DNA of 64,000 nucleotides, taken from NCBI GenBank assembly GCA_050084515.1, contig CM114271.1:28644001-28708000 (forward strand), read 5' to 3'. The notes under the pieces were generated by a model. That model was not told the DNA's origin, searched no databases, and saw only the letters and a program-made list of their open reading frames with translations. Below, one piece after another: positions 1 to 12,392 of the stretch. Both the position numbers and the translations under genes were made by a program. Source of the DNA: Blasia pusilla. Taxonomy: Eukaryota > Marchantiophyta > Marchantiopsida > Blasiales. Positions within the stretch are counted from its first letter, which is position 1. Each line of letters starts with the position of its first letter.

Positions 1-3000
1 CCCAACAGCCTTCAAAACTATTTGCATGCATTTGATCTGACACTTCTCAAGCAGTTGCCAACTGCAGAGCTTGGCCCAGTCACTTGGCACAGGCACTCAA
101 ACCATTAGGTAATTGTAAGTAGTCTTATTCGTTGTTCCACAATATCATCTTCACATCTTTCAACAGACTTTTAAAATGCCAGAATTTTTCAAGACTCTTC
201 TTCTATACACACAAAAGACCCACTTGTGTTCTCTCATTAAATGAACTATTTGACATCTATGGGGGTACTAGAGCTACTTCGCACTAGAATATGCAGTAGC
301 CACAGTTGTGGTCTATTCATCTTATCACCAGCATATTTGATGATGTCAAGGGGAACAAGTTTTACTGCCCTAAAATTAATTCCAATCGCCAATTCAAACC
401 CGGACAGCAGATCACAGGATCAATAGATATCTTTTGAATCTGTTATGTTTCACAATGGTAGCAATGGCAGTAGCTCATCAGGTCACCACAAGTGGCTAAA
501 GTAGTATTCATATTCTGCACTTCACTGTCATGAGATTAAAAAAAATCCACTAATCCACCTCTTCTGCATTAATCCAAATTTGCAATTATCAGGCACCCTC
601 TTCACAAGCTAAAAGCATTTGTACCTTGAAAAGATGGTGATGCCACTGCAGTTAAGAGGACTTTGATGACTTGCAACACAACACTGCATCCACTTGGACA
701 AGCTCAAGTCTTAGCACAAACTTCTCCAAATTGAAATCAGCGATACATCAATTTCAGCATCTTTAGCATGTGTGACACAATCTTCCACGGTTTGTGCAGA
801 AGTACAAACCATGGAAGATACTGTCACACAAGTTTCTGCTTTTGTAACATGGTTGGCCTTCTTAGAGCAATCATGATCAGGGGTGTATATGTGTGTACTA
901 AGGAGCAGAAAACTGATACAGTAGCAAACAATACTAATATTTGAGAACACCAATACACAGTTTGAATAGTTCAACCCTCAACTCACACAGCTTATTAATG
1001 TTGAAATTTGTTAATATCAAATTTAGTCATGCCCTAAAAGTAGTTAGTTGAATACTAACTTAGTTGGAAACTAACTTAGTTTGCTGGAGACAACTTAGAG
1101 CTCCTCCATGGTTTTAGGGTAATCTCGAATTAGGGCTAGCCGTCACCACATTTAGGGTATGGATCTGTTCAAGAAGATCTAAGGGTCAGAAATGCTCACC
1201 CTCATGTATATATTGTCTCTACATAGAGTCAGAAGATAATTCTACAGTATGCACAGCTTTTGATGAGGACTCCTGAGGCTCTTGGTGTGTCGTGCAGCAC
1301 TGGCCCTGCTGCAGAGTGATCTGAGAGAAAGAAGAGGAGATTGAGACTAAGTTCTGTGCTTGCTATAGCCTCACTGGAAGGCAGGTCGTTTTGTCTAGAT
1401 CGCTGATGAAGATTGTTTGTGCTCAGTGACGTGAGCCATGTGTGATCTCTGAGCTGGTGACATGTGAGGATTTGTGTTGTGAGTGCACGGTGTGACTGTG
1501 AAGAATCCTTCTTCGTATCTGATAGATAGCAAGGAGAGTCACATGATGGTAGGGCTCTGATTTGGCAATTGAGTTAGAAACTGATTTGCTGATTGTATAC
1601 AAGCTGAAATCATGGATGGTTTAGATGATGCTAGTTCTGACTTTGTACAAGGAGATACTTCTGCTGGTCAATCCTTTCACAATAAGACCACGGGTCCATC
1701 AATCATAGGTCTCAACACTTGTTCCAAAAAGATCATAGAAAGGATCCATTGCCAACATCTTCATACTGACTTGGAGAAGGCTCAACCCTAGTCACCACAA
1801 AATATTACAATGGTAAAGAGGTCACTTCTTGCGAGAAAGGTGATGATGTTACATGTATATACCTGTCAGAGGCGGCACTGTCTGCAGAAGCACAAACCAT
1901 GTTGAATATGTTCGTAACAGTAGCTCCATTCTTACCACTCTCCAGACCGGCCTCACCCTCCAAATGTCCATAGCTAATAAGTTTCTGCAGAAACAGTAAT
2001 TGCCTAGTTCTTACTTATTCCAGAAGGCACAGCAACAAATGATAACAACTTGAGAGGATGAAATCCACCCCTACACCCATCAATTTATTTCAAGGCCAAA
2101 TTTACGTAAGTTGGGTGTTAAGGGCCCAGAAAGAATTTCACCAAGTCTTGAAGTCCATTAATCTATATAATATAACAGGCAGCTTTCACACATGCATGCA
2201 AAATATCAAGGTTCTTAACCTGCAGCAATCACATCTAATCAGGATGCTGATACTGTCCGACTGCTGACATCAAACCCATGAAATGCTCACAGATATGATT
2301 TAGAAAATCTGAACTAATGTCCATGCTGCTTCTCTTCTCCGTCTATTCAAGAGTCCTATCTTAACTAGGAGCATGAAAAATATGCAATATAGGATTTGAG
2401 ATAAACATACGTGGAGACAGTCAAGTGCAGATTCCACAAGCTTGGGTTGGTTAGTCTCAAAGGCTAGTCTCAAGGGCAAAAGCACTAAATCTGCCTCTGA
2501 TCCTTCTAGTGAATGTCCAGCCTCTGCCATGGTTGCAGCAGCTCCTTCCCCTGTACTCTGCCTCCGTAATGATTGAGTAGGCTGTCTCTCAGAAGTATCG
2601 TATTCATTCCCGCCAGACAAAGTAGCATCATCCTGCAACCCATTTTCTTGAGGTGGGCCGCTGTTCATGGCAAACCAGTTAGAGGCAAGAGTTGTTCCAC
2701 AGTGAGGGTAACTCACTGCAATAATTGCAACTTCTACCTTCTTTCTCATTTAAATAGTTGATCCATGCCATAAGATTGAGGAAATTTCTACCTTTTAAAC
2801 CATACATCCCACCTATGCGGTGGATGACTGGAAAATACAACATGGTTAACAGAAAAAGGGAGATAAAGTCATGCCAAAACTTAACTCATGCAGAAGAAAT
2901 GCTACTTGCTGGCTTGCTAATGGAGATGACACAGGGTAAACCAACTTTTAGTTCCTTGTCTGGAATCTCCAGTCTATAAATTCTATTGCACCATGAGTAT

Positions 3001-4743
3001 CAAGTGTAAATTAAGCTGCTGGCAATCATAGCACCCATACTTTCAATCTGGGAAAAAAGTATGCCAAATAAGTGTTGTGACCATCATGCCAACAACTTGA
3101 ACAAAAGACTCATTAACTTTTGAACTGATTGCACACTTAACCTTCAATGTGGGGATGAGCAAAACTTGAGTCCTATTTAGCATTGACAATACTCAAGTGG
3201 TATCAATGAGACCTTCACTTTACCAACAGGCTACTGTATACAGATACAGATACAAGTGTGTGAAATCACCCAAGCTTTAAGACTTAGAAGGAAAAACCAA
3301 CCACCACTTGGTGACTACAAGAGACAACTTCATGGTGAGGAAGTTGCACGCTTCTCCACACAAAACCTGGCATCCGAAGTTCTTCAGAGTTATGCAAGGG
3401 TCTAAGTGCACTTACATGCCCTCTGCAGATGGAACTGGCCCAGACTGGACCTCCACTGCTGTGAATGGAGCTTGTACGCCCTGAATAGCTGGAACTTTCT
3501 CACGGTCTGCACAAAAGAATGAGAGAACCACACTTTTCCCGATGTAAGGCTTGTACAAGCTGAAATAACAAAGCTATACTGATTTCCTTGGATCCCAGAT
3601 CTTTGTTAACGGAAAAAATTCTCACTTCACCTCACACCTGTCTCACTTTTAGGCTTCCCCATAAGCCTTCCCACTTATGGGAAAGGGCTCTGGCAACTTT
3701 GAGGATAGTTGGTGATGCACCTCGACTAACTATTACATGTTTAATAGACACAAAAGAGCTGCAGTTGATTTCTGTAATACTGACCTTCAAACTAGGTTCA
3801 TGAAATAAACTCATTCACTAGCATGGCTCTGACAAGTCGACTCGTCTGGACCTCCTGGCAAGGTCAAACTCGCAAGATGATAAGACTTAAAGAACTTAGT
3901 AGAACTAACTTAGTTAGTTAGCGCTGCACTGACGCTTGAGCAAGAAATCGCCAGTCTTGAGACATGAACCAATTCACTTTTATGAATGGGTGTTTAAGCT
4001 AAAATAGTAGTAACCGGGCATAAGCAGCCAATTTGAGCTAGGACTAATCACTATTGTTGTTGTTTCTATGACTGGAAGCTGTACATCATGGTCCACTTTC
4101 AGCCCAAATCGGCTCAGACATGCCATCCACGGAGACGGCTAAAAATCAGAGATAATGCAAAACTTCCGACAGAGTCTTGGCGATCAACTGAACAAGACAT
4201 CAATAGCACTGTCCCACCAAGCTGCGCTCGGACACGGTTCTGAATTTGGATTACATGGGGCACTACGTTATTAAATCTGATGAAGGAGATCTATCAGCCA
4301 ATCACCAGAGAACTGCAAATTGAAATTCGCTGAACTCCGCCGAAGGAAACTGGATACAACAAGCGACATTATGTACTTATTTCATTCGTTGTACATGGGC
4401 ATTGTACGCTTACTGCGGCGAACAGATGGAGCCTTTAGAAAGGTTCGCAATAGATCTTCAAAACTTCCGGTCTCCAAGCACAGCAAGCAACCTTTCATGC
4501 AATGGCCAGTTCCAAAGAGCTCGAATGGATATCTTACTGGCTTCAAGTGCAGATCACCCAAACGTAGTAAAAGATATCTTGAAGACCAGATCCAGAGGCA
4601 CTTAACCCTTACCAAACAAATTCCCAGTACTGACCTAGATACGCTTTGAGCGCCTGTTGCAAATTCTGGTACTTCTTTCCAGGGGCATCTTTGAGCATAC
4701 GCTCGAAGGAGCGTGTGACGAAACCCCCACCCGCTTCCGCCAT
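1..4743 (-). CDS. BIG5: BIG5-type ARF guanine-nucleotide exchange factor, first exons (runs off left edge)
   Basis: BIG-family proteins activate ARF GTPases at the trans-Golgi/early endosome through a central SEC7 domain, which lies outside this window. Exon 1 (4743-4635) starts with ATG and encodes [20 protein letters not shown] and onward, 36 codons plus one base, like the short N-terminus of plant BIG5. Exon 2 (2715-2411) has a variable Ser/Gln-rich stretch and then the conserved [14 protein letters not shown] and LDCLH blocks. Exon 3 (1984-1863) encodes [19 protein letters not shown] and NMVCASA. All joins have GT-AG borders, and the phases (1, 0, 2) match across them. A fourth exon (61-1) has a good acceptor and the right phase but only weak similarity. 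Introns of 1919, 426 and about 1800 bases show nothing else convincing. No stop interrupts the exons, so the gene looks intact as far as seen. Assignment to BIG5 rather than another BIG member rests on the N-terminus. Confidence 0.85.
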
Positions 4744-5653
4744 TCTGATTTCAAAAACTCATGTGCCGATGGAACTGCTGCATTTCAGCTCCGTTGGACC
4801 ACTTGTAGCTGCCACCTCCACATTGGAGACTTACATTAGTCCTCACAATCACAGATCTCGCACTACACCTCATACCAATAATGGAATCGGAGACACTCAC
4901 CACAGAGGCTAGTTGGAATCGCAATTACTTCACACCCGACCAGATCAAGGAAACTTGGCAGTCGCACTGTACCTTTTGGACATCAGCACAAGATCAAGAT
5001 TGCAAGGAATCTCTAACAAATCTTAAACAACGATTCTAAATCCATAGCCTTGCAGGCTCTCTCCACCTTCATTCCTTTCTTTCACAAGCAGTGAAACCGG
5101 AATTCCCTGTCTAGCAATGCTCGCAGTTTCTCCAACTGCAATCACAACGCGTCGATCTCCTCACCGGCTCCGAGTTCAAGCACTTCTCTCAGCTCCAAAG
5201 GAGCGATGCAGAGCCTCCAGGGTTGCTCCTGATCTCTAACCCTGCTGATCTATTCCACTCTGAACAAAAATTACACGCCAATCGAAGGATCAATAGCGTG
5301 ACGGAAGACCACCTCCAGCTCATCAAACAAGAGACTGCAATTTCGGGCAGCTTCCGCTAATCCTTCGCCAAAGACACAAATATGTGTACCGGGCTCTCCT
5401 CTCGTCTGATCTGCCCTCTGCGGTGTCTCCAGTGGTGCTCCTAACTTCGTTTGGCTGTCTAGGTCTTTCTTTCCTCGTAACAGTGATCGTGGATGCACGT
5501 AGACCATCTCCACCGGGCAACCCCTCGTATGTTCTTTAGCTTGGGTCCCATCCCACCCACCGTCCTCACGCCCCAGCTCTCAAACTAAAATGGACAGAAA
5601 CATCAGTTTTGGAACAATGTAAACTTGCCGGCCGGCAGTGACCCATGGTTTCT
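4744..5653 (-). promoter_or_regulatory. 5' flank/UTR of the BIG5-like gene
   Basis: This is the 0.9 kb upstream of the BIG5 start codon. It is mixed-composition DNA with no convincing reading frame on either strand and no obvious TATA box. It probably contains the 5' UTR and promoter, by position only. Confidence 0.4.
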
Positions 5654-5747
5654 CTTGGATTGGCTTGAACAAAGGCGGGAGAGGAAGTGTCCCATGGTCA
5701 CTTGGATTGGCTTGAACAAAGGCGGGAGAGGAAGTGTCCCATGGTCA
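5654..5747. repeat. 47-bp tandem duplication
   Basis: Two adjacent copies of a 47-base unit (5654-5700 and 5701-5747) appear identical by eye, each beginning CTTGGATTGG and ending CATGGTCA. Their identity suggests a recent local duplication. No function is evident. Confidence 0.9.
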
Positions 5748-5954
5748 CTGATATCCCATCTGCTAATCGCATGACGCTTTTCGGTCTATTTTGGACATCA
5801 AATCGATTTTTTTTCATGTCTAAATACCTTCTTCATTCTAATGATTAATTCATTCTCTTAATTCTAGGAACAATTGACATGTGAGGATATGAAAGTAGAT
5901 ATGTAAATTCCAAATTATTTTAGGTTTTGATTTTGATATTTATTCATGGACATA

Positions 5955-6130
5955 ACAAAAGCTCCATTAATAGGGAATTGAAGCCTACGTACATCAAAAG
6001 GCAAATCTTAGTCGGATGCGATCAATGTTAGAATAAAAACCCTATCTCCCATGTTTTTCCCTATGATGATTTATGCATCTATCAAATATTGCATGAAATC
6101 ACAAATCATCAATCTAGTTGCAAATTGGTT
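5955..6130 (-). mobile_element. Helitron helicase relic
   Basis: Plus-strand text here aligns by eye with 41280-41440, the C-terminal helicase region of the Helitron at 40.5-43.1 kb. The shared blocks include ATCAAAAGG, TGCGATCAATG and TTTATGCATCTAT. Frames are destroyed. It is an old fragment of a related Helitron. Confidence 0.45.
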
Positions 6131-7182
6131 AGTTCATATGCCAAAGGTAAGAAAGGAAATGTCCATCCATGGTTAGTAACATGATATTGACAAGCTCCAA
6201 ATTTGCACTCTATCAACATATGAGCAAATACATTAATCTCAAGGAGATGGGACGAAGCTGTTCTAAAATTATTTGCATGGACATATAATCTTATTTAATG
6301 ATGTGTAAAATGAAAAAACTATGGAAAATATTTACCTATGTCACCACACAAGCCATGCATTAAATACTACTCTTACTAGTCCTTCTTTTGGATACAAAGT
6401 TTGTGTCTATTCTTCCTTCCCACCTTTCAAGAGCCAGTAATTTCAATTTGTTGTGAACTACTTTTTCTCCCTCTGTTCATTCAATTGTAGTCTTATAATT
6501 TAAGGATACTTACCCAAAAACAAAAATCTATATTGGGATGGAGGTGCTTCTACCCAAAAAGCTTCAAGCCTTTTAACTGGAAAAAATGAGAGCCAAATTC
6601 CTTCGCATAATGTTATGGTTGCTCATGTATGTTAAACTTTTGTTGTTGATAAAATAACACTTATTTTCCTTTTTAGCTCACATTACTACAATCTTTCCAA
6701 ATCCAATAGCATATTTGGAAATGGACCTTATGTGTGGGACGTATAGATATCGCTACACAATATCCGTTGATGTCATCATCCATAAACTTATAAAAAGGGA
6801 CATCCCATTTAATCATGAAATCCAAACATAAAGATGATCATGCTCGTTCGGCCCTCTTGTTAACCATCTTCTTGTCATCATATCACTCGAACAACTCTAG
6901 ATCTCTAATATATCTCGTATGTACATTTGGGATATATCAATTATCCTCAAAAAACTCAATCGAGAGGTGGAGTCGTCTAAAGTGAGAGGTGTCTCGTTGG
7001 GTTATGAACAATGTAAGCAGGACCATAGTTCCACCGCCTCATGCCAAGAGGTATGAGCCAAAATAAAGGGCAAACATGCTCTCTCAGATTACCCTCAGAC
7101 TCAATAAGTCATTCACCTCTTATCTCCTCGAAAGCACCCTACGGATGCTCGTTGATCCCACCTTAAGAACTTAATAGTTGTC
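6131..7182. other. AT-rich intergenic DNA, no gene seen
   Basis: This is about 1 kb of AT-rich sequence with no convincing open frame. It may be further decayed Helitron or LINE sequence, but I could not align it confidently. Confidence 0.4.
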
Positions 7183-7785
7183 GTGCATACATACATCACT
7201 ATCAAAGAGTTGAAGGCAACTCAAGATGTCTTGAAGAATGTGATGAGAGATAGTTCTATTGTGATGATGGATCTTTCCGAATCTATTGTGGATATTCAAG
7301 AGAAGGCATCATTAGTAGCAACAACTTCCAATAGTTCCGGATTGCATGAGGTTGTTGAAACTTTGGAAGTGAGAATTAAATCTTACGTAGAAGTTACAAA
7401 GGTTGCCCATATCTCTTTCTTCCAAGAGCTAAAGATAGAAAAGTAAAAACAACCAATTTGCATGTAGGAAGAACGTGAGAATCTCCGGATCACCAAGAAT
7501 AGAAAATAAATAGGTAAATAATGTTGCCCCAAGTTCTTGGTTGATACACTTCACTTCATAATCCGAACTTGGCTCAAGCTTTTCGCATTGGGAAAAATGG
7601 TATACAACCTCACAATATTCTTGTTAAGTTTGTTGATCAAACTCAACACGATACCACTATGGCTAACAAGGCCATTCTAAAAAGAAGAAGGATATGGTTG
7701 GATCGCGATCTTACACCTCTACAGTTGATGTAGGGCGGAAGGAGCTTGCCAAGGTCAAAGAGGCTTAAGAAGCATCTGGATCCCT
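7183..7785 (+). pseudogene. LINE ORF1 fragment
   Basis: LINE ORF1 proteins bind element RNA through a coiled coil and an RRM-like C-terminal domain. The first 87 codons (7183-7446) form a heptad-rich segment (DVLKNVMRDSSIVMMDLSES). After frame breaks, 7560-7780 encodes NPNLAQAFRIGKN, ILVKFVDQTQHDT and RRRIWLDRDLTPLQ. The same motifs occur in the minus-strand LINE at 55.9-56.3 kb, which confirms the family. The ORF2 part is missing. It is a dead fragment. Confidence 0.7.
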
Positions 7786-7786
7786 C

Positions 7787-9302
7787 GCCTCCTTGGCCCA
7801 TGAACTGCCATCTCTAAATGAATGGAAATCTGGAGTTGGCCTTGATTCTTGCGATGGAATCCATTTCGGTCGTCTTTCCATCCAAAACTCGTATCTGACG
7901 CAGCAAATTCCGGAAGCATTCAGGATCAGCGAGAAATGCGAGATTTTCCCAGAGTTGTTTCTCCTCAACCGCCGTGATCTCGCCCTGTCCAGGGATTCCA
8001 AGCAATTGTTCACAAATTTGTGATGCCGTTGTGAGCTTGATCACTCCGGGCTTTGAACCCGGAGAGTTTCTGTAGACCTCGGCTACTTTCTTCGCCACAT
8101 CCTCCTTGATGTGTCTTTGAATTGCATCGTCACAGGATGAGTGTGGGAGCCAACATAGACAACCATCCTTGTATACTCTGACGTGGAGCCCAAGTCGTGG
8201 ACAATGAAAAATATGTATGCAGGACACGCTCCAACGCAGAAGGGCGATGCCTGACAATGAGGACATCGATGGCCTCCCGGCGGTATGGTGGCACCGACCT
8301 CGTATGGATTTTTTGCATTCTTGGGAGGGAATTACGACGTATTGACTCGCCCGTTGCGCTCTAGATACGGGCATGCTGGACTTCTACACTCCAAGGCTCC
8401 CACGCATTGGTGGCGGGAGACAATCCAAGGACCATCTCGAATTGAAGCACTGGTCCGTTGAAGAGTGCACCATTGATGACAATCGACTTTCGTCCCATAC
8501 CCTTCAGCGCCCTCCATCCTTATTTTGAGCAGGAGCAAAGCAAGTGGAGGCAACTCAAAAATGCAATTACCATAAATGCGTGGGCGGCTAAATGTCGACA
8601 AGAATGTGCTTGAACATTTTCAAGGCCAGAGACGAAAGCAAACTATTGCCTGATACTCGCAAGAGGAACGAGTAGGGGGACAGAGGGCCCGATTGGTGTC
8701 CGACAGATCCACTGAGGTTGATAACATCCGGAGTCTCTTCAGGAAAAACAACATTGTTACGAGCGTGCAAAGTTGGAGTCAAAGCCGGATCTGCAGAGCT
8801 TGGAGTTGCAAACGTAGAGCTTGGAGCACTAGGAAATTCTAGACGTCTACTTGTAAAACAGACGAATTCACGGGCAGGCCGTAAACTCTGTATTGACCAT
8901 TTGGTAGAGGTAGGAGATTCCATGCTTTACGGTCTGAGGTCACTGGCTGGACCGTCTGACCTATTATGTCTTCCGTACCGTCCACCCTAATATCTTTGGA
9001 TACAAAGATGGTTCCAATTTGAAGAAGAAATCGAACAGACAGAAAATTTTCATCCATTGCTATGAAAGACTCACGAGCTTGGGGTCGAATGATTTCCGAT
9101 TGAGGAAGGGCCGCCAGATGACTGCCACAAGTGAGCTTAACATAATTATCCATTCCAAGAAGATTCCAACGGGAGGAGATTGAGAATGAGAATATTTAAT
9201 TTCTAGTGAATAGGAAACAGATACTCCTGACAAATTTTTACTGACAAGATGAATTCGGTGGGTGACATTGTCTGACACAATGGATCCAATTCTGAAACAC
9301 AT
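7787..9302 (-). pseudogene. Broken transposon-type gene with Cys/His (WRKY-GCM1-like) zinc cluster
   Basis: Read on the minus strand, several frames join into one decayed protein. The N-terminal part (9302-8839) has no domain I recognise. The middle (about 8600-8340) contains RDGPWIVSRHQCVGALEC, SPACPYLERNGRVNTS and, after a stop, GGHRCPHCQASPFCVGACP and YVGSHTHPV. This Cys-rich run ending in H-x-H is typical of the WRKY-GCM1 zinc-finger superfamily that heads some MULE-type transposases. The C-terminal part (about 8110-7814) is a helical stretch with EDVAKKVAEVYRNSPGSKPG. The DDE catalytic core is not visible, so the transposase label is inference. Stops and at least two frameshifts mark it as a pseudogene. 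Confidence 0.45.
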
Positions 9303-9415
9303 TCAATTTTGTTGCAATATGTTACCGGATTTGGGAAGCAGAGGGTTGTGCATCACACTTGGAACCTGTCAGGAGTCCTGGCAACTCAAAAATTCCCCGA
9401 AGCTAACCGAAGCCT

Positions 9416-10078
9416 GCAACCCGTCAGCATCGGACGGGTTGCACGCTTATGCTAAACATTGTCGAAGCGAGCAACCCGTCCCTCTCCGACGAGTTGCTCG
9501 GATACCGCTCCTTCTTGCCCAAAGATGCCGGAGGCGTGCAAACCGTCTGTTCCCGACGAGTTCCGCGGGTGCCTCGCCTTTTAGCCCAAAGACGGCGAGG
9601 CGTGCAACCCGTCGCCCTCCAACGGGTTGCGCAAGGGCCTCGCCTTGTGGTGCAGCCAGCCAGACTCCGACGACTTGCACGGGAAGCCCTCGTCCTTAAC
9701 CCTTGATGAGGGAAGCGTGCAACCCAAAGGTCTCCGACGGATTGCCCAAGATTCGTCCCGTTCCCATCCCAAACACGGCGGAGGCGCGCAACATGTCGGT
9801 CTCCAACGGGTTGCGCGGGTACCTCGCGTTCTTTTCCGAAGACGACAGAGGCGCTCAACCCGTCGAAGACCGACGGGTTGCTCGCGCACGTGGCGACGTA
9901 CCCAGGATGGTGGAGGCGCGCAACATGTCGGTCTCCGACGGGTTGCGCGGGTACCTCGCGTTCTTTTCCGAAGACGACGAAGGCGCACAACCCGTCGGTC
10001 TCCGACGGGTTGCTCGCGCACGTGGCGACGTACCCAGGATGGCGGAGCCGCGCAACCTGTCGGGCTCCGACGGGTTGC
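9416..10078. repeat. Phased array of 27-bp palindromes upstream of family M copy 1
   Basis: Near-palindromes with arm GCAACCCGTCGGA and its complement start at 9416, 9471, 9538, 9604, 9719, 9788, 9854, 9920, 9986 and 10052, with a half-copy near 9662. The last five are exactly 66 bases apart. Spacers share motifs such as GGGTACCTCGCGTTC and GAAGACGAC. The array ends about 90 bases before a TATA box, so it lies in the presumed promoter of the gene that follows. Long peptides read across it, for example repeated VGLRRVAR, are by-products of the palindromes. Confidence 0.9.
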
Positions 10079-10166
10079 CATTTTTCACGTCCGGACTTCC
10101 GTAACATCCAGCACGTCGCCATCGAAAGGACGACGGGACCCAACGGTCAGCCCAACGGCTAGAACG

Positions 10167-10172
10167 TATAAA
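10167..10172 (+). promoter_or_regulatory. TATA box of family M copy 1
   Basis: TATAAA lies in GC-rich surroundings about 300 bases before the ATG at 10466, just after the palindrome array. Transcription would be expected to start near 10195-10205. No start-site data support this; it rests on position and motif. Confidence 0.55.
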
Positions 10173-11671
10173 CAGGGCAGAAATCGCTCATTTTCGGTTT
10201 CTCATTTTGCGATCTTCATTCCTCACTCTCCCGCGCAGCAGTTGATCAGATACGATGGGGCATTTCACACGGCCACACATCGCCAGTCGATAGGAGGGAA
10301 CGAGAGCGAGACCGTTTGACGCAACGACAACGAGACGGTTCGACCGAGCGATCGTGGGACGATTCGAGCTACCCATCAAGGCGATTCGAGCTCCCATCTC
10401 GACATCAGCAAGGCGACTGATCAAGGGATTTGTCGTGGACATAGGTGGAGGCATTTCCGGAAAAAATGACAAGGAAAAAATCACAAGCCAACAAGTTTAG
10501 GAGCTTCACTCCGAAGTCCATTAGGACTCCTGCGTCAGCTTCTCCTGGGCCTCGTTCGGCGAATGAAATTAGGTAGCAGGAAATCGAGGAGCGGGAAAGG
10601 GAAGCGGAGCTGCATAACCAAGTGCTTCTTGCGAGACGTGTTCAAGAGGCGCTAGATAAACAGAACGCACAGGCTGAGACGTCGCAGGCCTTGAAGAAAA
10701 GGATCGCCGGATTTAAAAGAGAGAAAGAAGCGCTGGGACGATCGGTGAGGAGGGCAGCATTGGCTAAAGCGAGGAGGGAAAAAGCGATAGCCATTGACGA
10801 TAGCCAAGCCCGTCCAACCGCAAGTGTTGAGATGCGGGAAATGTCCCCCACAAAGTCCGGGGACACAATCAACATAGTGGAAACGCCAGAAGTTGAAATC
10901 GATGACGACGAGGTATGAGGACCGCCTACGAGGAGATGGTGGACATGGCCGAAGAAGCCGGAGAGCGGTCATTCTCGACTCCAAGCCCGGCGGAGGACAT
11001 CGACCTCTATCGGATCGACGAGTTCGCAGTCGATTTGCCAGCTTCTGTCTAAGACAAGTTAGCTGGTCAAGAAACCGACCCCATTTTCGAGCGGGTAAGA
11101 GAGGTTCTGGGTTTTTTGAATTATGTGAATTGCAATTCATTGGGATTTCAGTGTAGCTTATTCCTCTTGTCCCGGTTCTGACAGGTGGTAAAGCAGATGG
11201 CACTCATGGAGGGCCACAACGCCCGAGGATTCCATCATGCGGATTGCGGACAATGGAATACGTCCGCAAATTTCATCCGCGAGGACATCGTGAAGCTAAA
11301 ACAATCGGCGGCGGCAAAGATCTCACGCCGACAACTTTCCTCCCTTCTATGTTTAGCCTTACGACGAGCATGGAACCCAAGCTGGTTACTGAGGAGGACT
11401 TGGAAAAGCTCGACACATTCTCGGAGGATGCGAGACCAGGACTTGAAGGCAAGTTGAGGGCACGGAATTCAGTTGGATGAGGAATGCATTTCTTCATCCG
11501 GGATGGAAATCACGAGTTCATGGCGTGGACCAAGTTTGCGGAGGAGCGGCCCAACTCATTGGAGGCACATTTCTGCGTGAAGGCAGTGGTCCTTCACCCA
11601 TACCCTCATCACATGGCGACGGTGGAGATGGCAATGCATGCCATGAACACGTGAGTATCTTTAACACTTTT

Positions 11672-12392
11672 GCAACTCGTCGGACTCCGACGAGTTGCTC
11701 GATTGATGAATGGGTTAGGTTTGTTTTTGCCGAAAGCAACTCGTCTGACTCCAACGGGTTGCTCGACTGCACGCTTTTTCGGATGTTTTTTTAAGATTGC
11801 AACTCGTCAGACTCCGACGAGTTGCTCGATTGATGAATGGGTTAGGTTTGTTTTTGCCGAAAGCAACTCGTCGGACTCCGACGGGTTGCTCGACTGCACG
11901 CTTTTTCGGATGTTTTTTTAAGATTGCAACTCGTCGGACTCCGACGACTTGTTTGATTGAACATAGATTTAACTAGTTTTTGGCCCAAAGCAAACCGTCG
12001 GAGTCCGACGGGTTGCTCGACACGCCGCCTTGTCAGGATGTTTTTTGAAGCTGTTTTTCCCCAAATCAACCCGTCGGAGTCCGACGGGTTGATTTCGCCC
12101 AAAAATAGTTTCGAGGCAAGCAACCCGTCGGACTTCGACGGGTTGCTTTGGGGAAAAAACCTTCTAAACCTGCAGTCACTCGAGCAACTCGTTGGAGTCC
12201 GACGAGTTGCATTCTTCAAAAAACATCCTCACAAGGCGGCCTATCGAGCAACCCGTTGGACTCCGACGGTTTGCTTACCAGGCATTAGCAAATCTAAATG
12301 CAATCCGTCGGACTCCAACGGGTTGCATCATTTAGCTCGTTGCTAGAATTCAACCTTGAGCTGTGACGACTCGTCGGAGTCCGACGGGTTGC
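11672..12392. repeat. Palindrome array filling intron 2 of family M copy 1
   Basis: Twelve palindromes start at 11672, 11736, 11799, 11863, 11926, 11990, 12066, 12120, 12184, 12248, 12300 and 12366, mostly 63-66 bases apart. The first four include a nearly exact 127-base dimer duplication. Several use arms CTCGTC/GACGAG instead of CCGTC/GACGG, changed on both sides, so pairing is kept. The intron (11651-12436) consists of almost nothing else. Confidence 0.9.

Noticed and set aside
4320-4912. Plus-strand open frames near the BIG5 start
   Set aside because: They overlap exon 1 of the minus-strand BIG5-like gene and its flank and have no family resemblance.
7814-8374. A single 186-residue minus-strand protein taken at face value
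   Set aside because: Its first half is out of frame with the zinc cluster (CPHCQ..GSHTHPV lies in another frame), so the open frame is part real and part accidental.
9416-10078. CRISPR-like array (regular palindromic repeats with spacers)
   Set aside because: Repeats diverge from each other, spacers are similar to one another and not unique, there are no cas genes, and the context is a plant nuclear genome.
9424-10319. Long open frames on both strands with repeated VGLRRVAR or TRRSPTGC peptides
   Set aside because: They are produced by the GC-rich palindromes read in several frames; opposite strands give equally long frames and no frame has domain similarity.
11842-12346. Open frames across intron 2 of family M copy 1
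   Set aside because: Same artefact; the region is bounded by GTGAGT and GTGCAG splice sites and is replaced by unrelated-length palindromic sequence in copy 2.
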